A stretch of 64,000 nt of DNA, taken from contig NZ_BMTP01000017.1 of NCBI RefSeq assembly GCF_014649735.1, positions 1 to 64,000 of the forward strand, written 5' to 3'. The notes under the pieces are model-generated. The model was not told where the DNA came from and did no database searches. It saw only the letters and a list, made by a program, of their open reading frames with translations. Positions within the stretch are counted from its first letter, which is position 1. Every line of letters begins with the position of its first letter. Positions 17,042-24,043 of the stretch are shown here, piece by piece. The DNA is from Streptomyces lavendofoliae (GTDB lineage Bacteria > Actinomycetota > Actinomycetes > Streptomycetales > Streptomycetaceae). A program made the position numbers and the translations under genes.

Positions 17042-17620
17042 ATGACCATGACGGAGCAGCCGGCCGGGTCGCAGGAGCGGGACACCGGCGCCGGCGCCGC
17101 CTGCGCGTGCGGGCACGGCATCGGGGACGACCCTGTCGCGGAGCGGCCGGAGACGGCGCGCGAGCGGGTCAACCGGCGGTGGAACGAGATCCTCCAGGAG
17201 ACCCGGGTCGCCCAGACGGGCGTACAGATCCTCTTCGGGTTCCTGCTCAGCGTGGCGTTCACCCCGCTGTTCCGGGATCTCGCCACCTTCGACCGGGTGG
17301 TCTACGTCCTGACGGTGGTCCTCGGAGCGGCGGCCACCGGGTCGCTGATAGCGCCCGTCTCGATCCACCGCTTCCTGTCCGGGCAGCGCATGAAGGACGA
17401 GGTGGTGGAGGCGGCGAGCCGGCTGATGATGTGCGGCATGGTGCTTCTCGCGCTGACCATCGGGTGCACGCTCCTGCTCATCCTCCACGTCGTGGTGCCG
17501 GGCCTGCTCGCCGAAGTGCTGGTCGGCGGCGTGATGTTGTGGTTCGCCCTGTGCTGGTACGCGCTGCCGCTGTGGCTGCGCCGGCGGGGCGCCGGGCGCC
17601 CGGACGGCCACGGCCGCTGA
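17042..17620 (+). CDS. DUF6328 family membrane protein
   Basis: 192 residues. The cytoplasmic N-terminus has ACACGHGIGDD and the conserved block RWNEILQETRVAQTGVQILF, which marks the DUF6328 family of four-helix actinobacterial membrane proteins. Hydrophobic segments start near residues 62, 90, 125 and 150. The ATG at 17042 is preferred over the GTG at 17030 because GGAGGG lies 6 bases upstream. It is divergent from the flavodoxin-like gene. Function unknown. Confidence 0.82.
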   Translation: MTMTEQPAGSQERDTGAGAACACGHGIGDDPVAERPETARERVNRRWNEILQETRVAQTGVQILFGFLLSVAFTPLFRDLATFDRVVYVLTVVLGAAATGSLIAPVSIHRFLSGQRMKDEVVEAASRLMMCGMVLLALTIGCTLLLILHVVVPGLLAEVLVGGVMLWFALCWYALPLWLRRRGAGRPDGHGR

Positions 17621-17624
17621 CCCC

Positions 17625-17649
17625 CCTGGCGTACGGCTGCGTACCCAGG
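17625..17649. terminator. Bidirectional terminator between DUF6328 and anti-sigma genes
   Basis: CCTGG plus GTACG (17625-17635) pair with CGTAC plus CCAGG (17640-17649), with one bulged C and a 4-base loop. It sits between two convergent genes. Confidence 0.55.
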
Positions 17650-17691
17650 TGGTCCTCCCGGCTCCCGGTTCTCCTGGCCCTCCCGGCGCTC

Positions 17692-18117
17692 TCAGTACAG
17701 GACCATCGCGAACGTCACGATGCTCCCGGCCGGCCCCGACGCGACGGTGAGGCGATCGGTGATCAGCCGGGTGAGCCACAGACCCCGGCCGCGGCAGGCG
17801 CCGTTGACGCCGGGGGCGAGGTCGGGGATGACGTCCTCGGTGAAGCCCGGGCCCCGGTCCGTGACGCGGCACTCCAGTTCCTTGGCGGTCCTGGCCAGCT
17901 CCAGCAGACCGTGCCCGCCGGCGTGCTGGACGACATTGCCGGCCACGGCGTCCATGGCCACGACGAACTCGCCGCGCCGGGGTTCCGGGAGCCCGCAGAG
18001 GGCCGCGCAGCTCTCCACCAGCACGCGCAGCCGCGGGATGTCCGCGCTGCCGAAACGGCGGCGCAGCAGCAGTTCCTCACCGATGCCGGGCGGGCCCCCG
18101 GCCGATTCCACCGCCAT
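17692..18117 (-). CDS. Anti-sigma factor-type ATP-binding (HATPase_c) protein
   Basis: 141 residues, a single GHKL ATPase domain as in RsbW/SpoIIAB and the many Streptomyces stand-alone copies. The N-box region reads AMDAVAGNVVQHAGGHG and the G-boxes VTDRGPGFTED and GRGLWLTRLITD. The ATG at 18117 lies 4 bases after the stop of the MEDS gene, with GGGGTAGGG before it, so the pair is translationally linked. It probably acts as an anti-sigma kinase in a partner-switch module. No anti-anti-sigma gene is seen nearby, though the C-terminus of the MEDS protein may play that part. Confidence 0.85.
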   Translation of the reverse strand: MAVESAGGPPGIGEELLLRRRFGSADIPRLRVLVESCAALCGLPEPRRGEFVVAMDAVAGNVVQHAGGHGLLELARTAKELECRVTDRGPGFTEDVIPDLAPGVNGACRGRGLWLTRLITDRLTVASGPAGSIVTFAMVLY

Positions 18118-18121
18118 GGCC

Positions 18122-19003
18122 CTACCCCGCCACATCGAGAGCGGCGGGATCCGCACCGAGGCGGCGCAGCAGGCCCGCGTGCCGCTCGCGGCAGCGGATC
18201 CGTACGGGCCGGTGGACCGGCGCCCGGTCGAGCAGGAGTACGAGCTCGGTCGCGGACTCGACGCCGAGGAACCCCGTGCGCGACAGGTCCACCGTGAGGA
18301 ACCCGGCAGGCGGCTCGGGGCCGCGGAGCAGGTCGGCGAGAGCACGGGCGAACCGGCCGTGCGTCACCGCGTCCGCCTCGCCGATGACGCACAGGGTGCC
18401 GTCGCCGTGCCGGCACCTCAGGTGGCCGAGGCGGGGCAGCAGGTTCTCCGGGTGGGCCCGGCACATCGACTCCAGGACCGGCTCGGGGAAGCGCCGCCGG
18501 TCGTAGGCGCACACCTCGCTGTAGAAGCCGTCGGTGAAGAGGTGGCCGGCCCGCCGCTCGCGGTCCATCATCAGGTCGAGGTCGGCGCCCAGGTCGGCGA
18601 CCCAGCCCATGTCGATGTACGTCCGCAGCCCGGTGAACCCCTGCTCGCGGGCGGCCCGCGACTCCTCGACGATGCGCTGCCACTGCCGGTCGGCGGTGAA
18701 CCGCCGGTCCGGCAGGATCAGTTCCCGCATGCTGTTCAGCTCCAGTTGCGCCCTCTCGTACCCGGACGCGGGCAGCGGCCCGGGGGCTTCCTGCAGCCGC
18801 GACCGGACCTGTGCCTCGGTCAGACGCGGCGGTCCGAGGACGATGACCTTCTCGCCGCGGGCCAGCCCGGACCAGACGAACGCGGCCAGGACGTCCCAGC
18901 CGGGCGCATCGTCGTCGTAGCACAGGAACGCGTGGTGCCCGGGGCCCATGCGCTGCACGGGTAGCGTCCCCGGGTGGTGCTCATCGCCGGCGAGCACGCC
19001 CAC
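18122..19003 (-). CDS. MEDS-domain sensory protein, STAS-like C-terminus
   Basis: 293 residues. The N-terminal two thirds show the MEDS pattern (methanogen/methylotroph DcmR sensory): GHHAFLCYDDDAPGWDVLAA, GLARGEKVIVLGP, ADRQWQRIVEESRAA, and FSEVCAYDRRRFP-type text near residue 170. The last about 90 residues (ADAVTHGRFARALADLL, FLTVDLSRTGFLGVESATEL) look like a STAS anti-anti-sigma domain. The downstream gene is an anti-sigma ATPase, which fits a fused sensor plus antagonist acting on that kinase. GTG start; a second GTG two codons later is possible. Confidence 0.82.
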   Translation of the reverse strand: MGVLAGDEHHPGTLPVQRMGPGHHAFLCYDDDAPGWDVLAAFVWSGLARGEKVIVLGPPRLTEAQVRSRLQEAPGPLPASGYERAQLELNSMRELILPDRRFTADRQWQRIVEESRAAREQGFTGLRTYIDMGWVADLGADLDLMMDRERRAGHLFTDGFYSEVCAYDRRRFPEPVLESMCRAHPENLLPRLGHLRCRHGDGTLCVIGEADAVTHGRFARALADLLRGPEPPAGFLTVDLSRTGFLGVESATELVLLLDRAPVHRPVRIRCRERHAGLLRRLGADPAALDVAG

Positions 19004-19059
19004 CTCACCACCCCCGTGTAACCGCCGTGTGGCGCTACGTTACCAACCTTCGCGGGTCC

Positions 19060-19251
19060 TCACTGACGCTCCTGGGCGTCCGGGTGCCTCTCGCGCAGCG
19101 CGTCGCCGGGCAGCGGCCCCTTGGGGGCGGCGGGGCCGGGCTCGTCCTCCGCCCGCTCGGCGGGCCCGTCCTCGTGCTCCCGACGGCCCCTGCGCTTCTC
19201 GTCCTCGAGCCGCCTGCGGACCTCTTCGGGCTTGTCTCCGAGCTGGTTCAC
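19060..19251 (-). CDS. Small charged hypothetical protein
   Basis: 63 residues, very hydrophilic: NQLGDKPEEVRRRLEDEKRR at the start and ALRERHPDAQERQ at the end, with a Pro-rich middle. The GTG start has GGAG 8 bases upstream. Composition suggests a disordered or helical small protein. It ends about 55 bases before the MEDS gene on the same strand and might be cotranscribed with it. I recognise no family, and the reading could be spurious. Confidence 0.5.
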   Translation of the reverse strand: MNQLGDKPEEVRRRLEDEKRRGRREHEDGPAERAEDEPGPAAPKGPLPGDALRERHPDAQERQ

Positions 19252-19413
19252 GTCCCACTCCGTCCCGTCGTCGCGGGGGTCGCACGACCCGCTTCCGCCG
19301 TCAGCGTCACACAGACCCGCCCCGCCCGCACGCGGCGCCGGCCGCCGCCCCGGGGCCCGGAGGGGCGAGGGCGGTGGTACCGGCGGGTGGTACGGGGGGC
19401 GCGTACCCGATGA

Positions 19414-19517
19414 CCCGGGAGCCGCGGGGCCGGGAGCCGGAGGGCCCGGGAGCCGCGGGGCCGGGAGCCGGAGGGCGGGAGCCGGAGGGCGGGAGCCGGA
19501 GGGCGGGAGCCGGAGGG
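19414..19517. repeat. GC-rich tandem repeat array
   Basis: Two exact 31-base units (19414-19444 and 19445-19475) are followed by further copies of the 14-base sub-unit CGGGAGCCGGAGGG (19476-19489, 19490-19503, 19504-19517), which also ends each 31-base unit. The array lies in the otherwise empty 355 bases between the small charged gene and the LysR gene. No spacers are present, so it is a minisatellite, not CRISPR. Confidence 0.85.
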
Positions 19518-19606
19518 CGGGGGCATCGGGCGGGACCGGTGAACCCTCGGTATTGGTCCGGACCTTTGTATTGCCGCCTGGTTCGGCCGGGCGTCAAGCT
19601 GCGGGT

Positions 19607-20665
19607 ATGGAACTGGAGTTGCGGCACCTCAGGACGATCAGGGCCATCGCGGACGCCGGCAGCCTCACCAAGGCCGCCACGGCCCTGGGCCTCGCGCAGC
19701 CGGCGCTGAGCGCCCAGCTGAAGCGGATCGAGCGCTCACTGGGCGGCGAACTGTTCGAGCGCGGGCGCCAGGGGGTGCGCGCGACGGCGCTCGGGGCCCT
19801 GGTGCTCGACCGGGCCCGGGTCGTCCTGCCCGCGGTGCGGGAACTCCAGGAGGAGGCCGCGCGGTTCGCCCGGTCGGGCTCGCCGGCCGGCGCGGAACGG
19901 CGGTCCCTGCGCATCGGCGGGACGCACGGGCCGCTGCTGGGCGGGCTCGTCGACCGGATCGCGTCCGACGACCCGGGCGTCGCGGTGCTGACCCGGACGT
20001 CGTGGTCGGAGCGCGAGATCGCCGCCTGTACCGCCGAGGGCGGGCTCGACTACGCGTTGATCGGCACGTGCGGGGAGAGCGCGCCGCCCGAACCCGGCCG
20101 GCTGGTGTGGACCGAGGTGGCACGCGACCCGGTGTTCGTGATGCTGGCCGCCGGCCATCCGCTCGCCGCGCGGCGGGAAGTGGGGCTTCACGAGCTGGCC
20201 GGCGAGTCGTGGACGGACGTGCCGGGCGACGGGTGCTTCGCGGACTGCTTCACCGCCGCGTGCGTACGCGCCGGGTTCACCCCGGCGTCCGTGTACGAGA
20301 CGGACATCGCCTCCTGCGTCCACCTGGTGCAGGTGGGCCGGGCCGTGGGCCTGTGCCGGGCCACGTTCCCCGACACCCCGGGCATGGTGACCCGTCCGCT
20401 GGCGGGCACGCCCCTGCTGTGGCGGCACCTGCTCGGCCGGCACCCGCACGCGTCCGCCGCGGTGGACGCGGCCCGGATGGCCGGTCACCTGGGCGCGGCG
20501 CACCGGGCGGCGGTGGCCCGCAGCGGGAGCTACACCCGGTGGCTGGCGGCCCGTCCGGGCCCGGCCCGGGACCCCGGCCCGGCACGGGAAGGCGGCACGG
20601 CACGGGAAGGCGGCACGGCGCGGGGGCGCGGCACGGCGCGGGGGCGCGGCAGGGCCGCCCGGTGA
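19607..20665 (+). CDS. LysR-family transcriptional regulator
   Basis: 352 residues. The helix-turn-helix is at about 5-60 (LRHLRTIRAIADAGSLTKAA, GLAQPALSAQLKRIERSLGG); the ligand-binding half starts near residue 100 (RSLRIGGTHGPLLGGLVDRI). The last about 30 residues are an unusual low-complexity tail of six-residue units, two AREGG-type and two ARGRG-type, encoded by an 18-base tandem repeat (about 20577-20650). The start ATG has no strong ribosome binding site. Its target is unknown; the secreted protease just downstream on the same strand is one candidate. Confidence 0.85.
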   Translation: MELELRHLRTIRAIADAGSLTKAATALGLAQPALSAQLKRIERSLGGELFERGRQGVRATALGALVLDRARVVLPAVRELQEEAARFARSGSPAGAERRSLRIGGTHGPLLGGLVDRIASDDPGVAVLTRTSWSEREIAACTAEGGLDYALIGTCGESAPPEPGRLVWTEVARDPVFVMLAAGHPLAARREVGLHELAGESWTDVPGDGCFADCFTAACVRAGFTPASVYETDIASCVHLVQVGRAVGLCRATFPDTPGMVTRPLAGTPLLWRHLLGRHPHASAAVDAARMAGHLGAAHRAAVARSGSYTRWLAARPGPARDPGPAREGGTAREGGTARGRGTARGRGRAAR

Positions 20666-20777
20666 CCCCATAACGCCGTGCAGGGGGCCGAGTGGGAGCT
20701 CCCCCGCCGGGCCCGGGCTCCCTACGGTGTCGGAACACCTCCCCACCCCCCACCTCCGACACCGAGGAGACCCCTCC

Positions 20778-22166
20778 ATGTTCCACCGACACGCCAGAGC
20801 CGCGTGCGTGGGCGCCGCGACCGTGGGCGCGCTGGTCATGACGGCACTGCAAGGAGCCGCGGCCGCGCCGTCGGACGGCCGTGGCCCGGGCCCCGCGCCC
20901 GCGCCGTCGGCCCGTACGGCGGCCGCCACGCTCGCCGTGTCCGCCGTACGGCCGGATGTGCTGCGGGCCATGCAGCGGGACCTGGGGCTCACCCCGGCCC
21001 AGGCGCGGCAGCGGCTGGTCAACGAGGCGGAGGCGGGCGCGACCGCCGCCCGCCTCCGCCAGCGGCTGGCCGGTTCGTACGCGGGTGCCTGGGTCGAGGG
21101 GGAGGCGTCGTCCGTCCTCACGGTCGCCACCACCCGGGCGGCCGACGCGGCGGCGATCAGGGCGAGCGGCGCCGAGGCCGACGTCGTCGGGCACAGTCTC
21201 GCGGAACTCGACCGCACCAAGGCGGCCCTGGACCGCGCGGCGCGCGCCGCCGCCACCTCCGGCGTACCCGTCTGGTACGTCGACGTCCGCACCAACTCCG
21301 TGGTGGTCCGCGCCGCCGACCGGGAGGCCGCGGCGTCGCTGACCGCCCGCGTCGGCGCCGCCGACCGGTCCCGGATACAGGTCCTGGCGACCCGGGAGCA
21401 ACCGCGCGCGCTGTACGACATCCGGGGCGGTGACGCGTACTACATGGGCGGCTCGGGCCGGTGCTCGGTGGGCTTCCCGGTCACCCGCGGGACCCAGCAG
21501 GGCTTCGCGACGGCCGGGCACTGCGGCCGGGCCGGCACCACCACGACCGGGTACAACCGGGTGGCGCAGGGATCGTTCCAGGCCTCGACGTTCCCCGGCC
21601 GGGACACCGCCTGGGTGGCGACCAACACCAACTGGACCGCGACCCCGTACGTGAAGGGCGCGGGCGGCGCGAACGTCCAGGTCACCGGCTCCGTGCAGCA
21701 GCCGGTCGGCGCCTCGATCTGCCGCTCGGGCTCCACCACGGGCTGGCACTGCGGCACCATCCAGCAGCACAACACCAGCGTGACGTACCCGGAGGGGACC
21801 ATCACCGGGGTGACCCGCACCTCGGTGTGCGCCGAGCCGGGCGACTCCGGCGGCTCGTACATCTCGGGCAGCCAGGCCCAGGGCGTCACCTCCGGCGGCT
21901 CGGGCGACTGCCGCAGCGGCGGTACGACGTACCACCAGCCGATCAACCCGCTGCTGGAGGCGTACGGGCTGACGCTGAAAACCACCACCGGCCCCGAGGA
22001 CCCGCCGGACCCGGGCGAGCCCGGCGGCACATGGGCGGCCGGCACCGTCTACCGGGCGGGTGACCAGGTCACGTACGGCGGTGCGACGTACCGCTGTCTG
22101 CAGGGCCACCAGGCGCAGGCCGGGTGGGAACCACCGAACGTCCCGGCGCTCTGGCAGCGCGGCTGA
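20778..22166 (+). CDS. Secreted S1-family serine protease with chitin-binding domain (streptogrisin C-like)
   Basis: 462 residues. Signal peptide about 1-31 (MFHRHARAACVGAATVGALV ... GAAAA), a propeptide to about residue 215, then the chymotrypsin-like protease from near DIRGGDAYYMGGSGRCSVGF. The triad is visible as His in TAGHCG, Asp in GRDTAW and Ser in GDSGGS, and the Cys pairs match streptogrisins. After a Pro-rich linker (PEDPPDPGEPGG) comes a carbohydrate-binding module of the CBM5/12 type (AAGTVYRAGDQVTYGGATYR, ALWQRG), as in streptogrisin C. The ATG has GAGGAG 9 bases upstream. It is an extracellular protease that probably binds chitin. Confidence 0.93.
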   Translation: MFHRHARAACVGAATVGALVMTALQGAAAAPSDGRGPGPAPAPSARTAAATLAVSAVRPDVLRAMQRDLGLTPAQARQRLVNEAEAGATAARLRQRLAGSYAGAWVEGEASSVLTVATTRAADAAAIRASGAEADVVGHSLAELDRTKAALDRAARAAATSGVPVWYVDVRTNSVVVRAADREAAASLTARVGAADRSRIQVLATREQPRALYDIRGGDAYYMGGSGRCSVGFPVTRGTQQGFATAGHCGRAGTTTTGYNRVAQGSFQASTFPGRDTAWVATNTNWTATPYVKGAGGANVQVTGSVQQPVGASICRSGSTTGWHCGTIQQHNTSVTYPEGTITGVTRTSVCAEPGDSGGSYISGSQAQGVTSGGSGDCRSGGTTYHQPINPLLEAYGLTLKTTTGPEDPPDPGEPGGTWAAGTVYRAGDQVTYGGATYRCLQGHQAQAGWEPPNVPALWQRG

Positions 22167-22205
22167 CGGTGCGCGCCGCGCCCGTCCGGGCGCCGGGCCG
22201 TGGGG

Positions 22206-22241
22206 GCGCGTGCCGTGACCGGCGACGGTCACGGCACGCGC
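22206..22241 (+). terminator. Terminator of the S1 protease gene
   Basis: GCGCGTGCCGTGACC (22206-22220) and GGTCACGGCACGCGC (22227-22241) form a perfect 15-bp stem with a 6-base loop, 40 bases after the stop codon. It may also serve the convergent small membrane gene. Confidence 0.8.
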
Positions 22242-22294
22242 GTACCCCTGCCCGCGCAGGTCCACGTGCGTGGGGGCTCCGGCGGCGCCCCGCG

Positions 22295-22663
22295 TCAGCG
22301 CCCCCGCGGTCCAGCGCCGTCGCGGCGCTCGCGTACCGCCCTCACTCGGGCGACCGCGACCGACGCCCTGTCGAGGAGCCACACCGTGCTCAGCGAGAAG
22401 AGGGCGAAGCAGAGGAAGAAGGCCACGACGGCCGCGAGGAGGAGCAGCGGGACCGCGGTGGAGGCCGAGCCCCGGAACAGCGACCCGGCCGCGCCGCCGG
22501 CCGCGCCCACGACGGGCACGAGCACCGCCACGAGAACCACCCGCCCCCGGTGGGGCGCGGCGTCGTCGTCCTCCGGGCACGCGTGACCGTCGCCGTGCCA
22601 CGTGCGCCCCACGCGCCGCGGGTCGTGATCCTGCTCCTGGTCGTCGCTCGGTCCTTTGCTCAC
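22295..22663 (-). CDS. Small membrane protein with two transmembrane segments
   Basis: 122 residues from the GTG at 22663 (SKGPSDDQEQDHDPRRVG), which has GGATC upstream. The polar acidic N-terminus is followed by two hydrophobic segments, near residues 42-62 (VVLVAVLVPVVGAAGG) and 72-95 (VPLLLLAAVVAFFLCFALFS), then a basic tail. This architecture recurs in Streptomyces proteins of unknown function. It is monocistronic and convergent with the protease gene. Confidence 0.6.
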   Translation of the reverse strand: MSKGPSDDQEQDHDPRRVGRTWHGDGHACPEDDDAAPHRGRVVLVAVLVPVVGAAGGAAGSLFRGSASTAVPLLLLAAVVAFFLCFALFSLSTVWLLDRASVAVARVRAVRERRDGAGPRGR

Positions 22664-22825
22664 AGTGATCCAGTGTGCGGCCCGGCCGCCCCTTTCGAAA
22701 GCGCGTTCCAAGTCCTGGATGCCCCGGCGCCCAGCACGCCGGTGCGTGCCGAGCCCGTGCCGGTGTCGGCCGGCGGCGCGGGGCCGGGCCCGGTGTGCGT
22801 CCGGGACCCCGGCCCCCGGGGGCCG

Positions 22826-24043
22826 TCACAGCGGGCGCAGCACCTCCAGACCGATCGCGGGCGCGGCCTTGTCGAGGTCGGCCAGGCAGTCTTCACGGGT
22901 GTCCCCGACCACGGTGACCAGGGCGTAGCGGCCGGCCACGTGGCCGTGCGGCGGGAGCCGGAGCTCCTGGCCCGGGAGGGCGACGGCCAGGGCGGAGTCC
23001 ACGCCGGCGGGGAGCTGCGCGTGGTCGATCACCACCTGGCGCGCGATGCAGTCCGCCTCCGGGTAGTGGAAGCGGACGGCCGCCACGCGGTGCCGGCCGG
23101 GACGGACGTCGGGCTCCTCCCCGCAGGCCACACGGGCGGCGACCAGCGCGGCGTCGACACCGAGGGCGAGCCGCCCGATGTCGGGGATGCGGTCGCCGCC
23201 GATCCGGGCGTTGATCTCCACGACCTTGGGGCCCTCGGCGGTGAGCCGCAGTTCGGTGTGGGTCCAGCCGGTGGTGAAGCCGACGGCCCGGTGCGCGCCG
23301 GTCACCACGTCCCGGACGCGGGGGTCGTCCATCAGCGGGTCCCGGCCGTCGACCAGGTGGCCGACCTCCTCGAAGTACGGCGGGTAGCCGCAGTCCTTGC
23401 GGGCGACGAAGGCCAGCGACATCCGGCCCCGGTACCAGGCCGCGTCCACGCTGATCTCGGGGCCGTCGAGGTACTCCTCGACCAGGACGTCCCCGGGCGC
23501 CACCTCCACGGCGCCGGGCGCGGTCGCCGCGCGGGCCAGCCGGAACCGGCTCGCCAGCAGGTGGGCGGACTCCACCTTCACCACGCCCGTACTGGCGTTC
23601 AGCGCCCGGGGCTTGAGCACCAGCGGGTAGCCCACGCGGGCGGCGGCGGCCCGCGCCTGCGGGAGCGAGGTGACGGGCACCGACTCGGCCTGCGGCACCC
23701 CGGCGGCACGCAGCGCCTCCCGGGTGGCGCGCTTGTCGCGGCACCGCAGCACGGCCTCGGGCGGGCTGCCCGGCAGGCCGAGCAGCCGGGCGAGTTCGGC
23801 GGTCTGCACCACCCGGGTGTCGTCCCAGGTGATGACCCCGGCGCAGCCCAGCCCCCGGGCGGCGGCCGCCAGCGCGGCCGGGTCGGCGGTGTCCACCACG
23901 GTGTGCCCGGTGAGGTACGGCGCCTCCCAGGTGGGCGCGCGGTCCGCGAGCAGGTGGACGTCGTACGCGCCGGCCACCGAGCGCAGCAGGTACTCCCGGT
24001 AGGTCTGCGAGCCCGCGCCGACGAGCGCCAGCGGTTTCCTCAT
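22826..24043 (-). CDS. ATP-grasp amino acid ligase-type enzyme of the NRPS cluster
   Basis: 405 residues. An N-terminal Rossmann-like region (LALVGAGSQTYREYLLRSVA) is followed by the ATP-grasp fold: CRDKRATREALRAAGVP, YPLVLKPRALNASTG, VLVEEYLDGPEISVDAAW, and the metal site KVVEINARIGGDRIPDI. This resembles L-amino acid ligases and carbamoyl-phosphate-synthase-like carboxylate-amine ligases. It overlaps the NRPS 3 stop by 4 bases (ATGA), so it is part of the operon. It could join a further amino acid to the peptide or to a carrier-released intermediate. The substrate is not predictable by eye. Confidence 0.85.
   Translation of the reverse strand: MRKPLALVGAGSQTYREYLLRSVAGAYDVHLLADRAPTWEAPYLTGHTVVDTADPAALAAAARGLGCAGVITWDDTRVVQTAELARLLGLPGSPPEAVLRCRDKRATREALRAAGVPQAESVPVTSLPQARAAAARVGYPLVLKPRALNASTGVVKVESAHLLASRFRLARAATAPGAVEVAPGDVLVEEYLDGPEISVDAAWYRGRMSLAFVARKDCGYPPYFEEVGHLVDGRDPLMDDPRVRDVVTGAHRAVGFTTGWTHTELRLTAEGPKVVEINARIGGDRIPDIGRLALGVDAALVAARVACGEEPDVRPGRHRVAAVRFHYPEADCIARQVVIDHAQLPAGVDSALAVALPGQELRLPPHGHVAGRYALVTVVGDTREDCLADLDKAAPAIGLEVLRPL

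Noticed and set aside
19414..19517. A CRISPR array
   Set aside because: The repeats are directly adjacent with no unique spacers and no cas genes are present.
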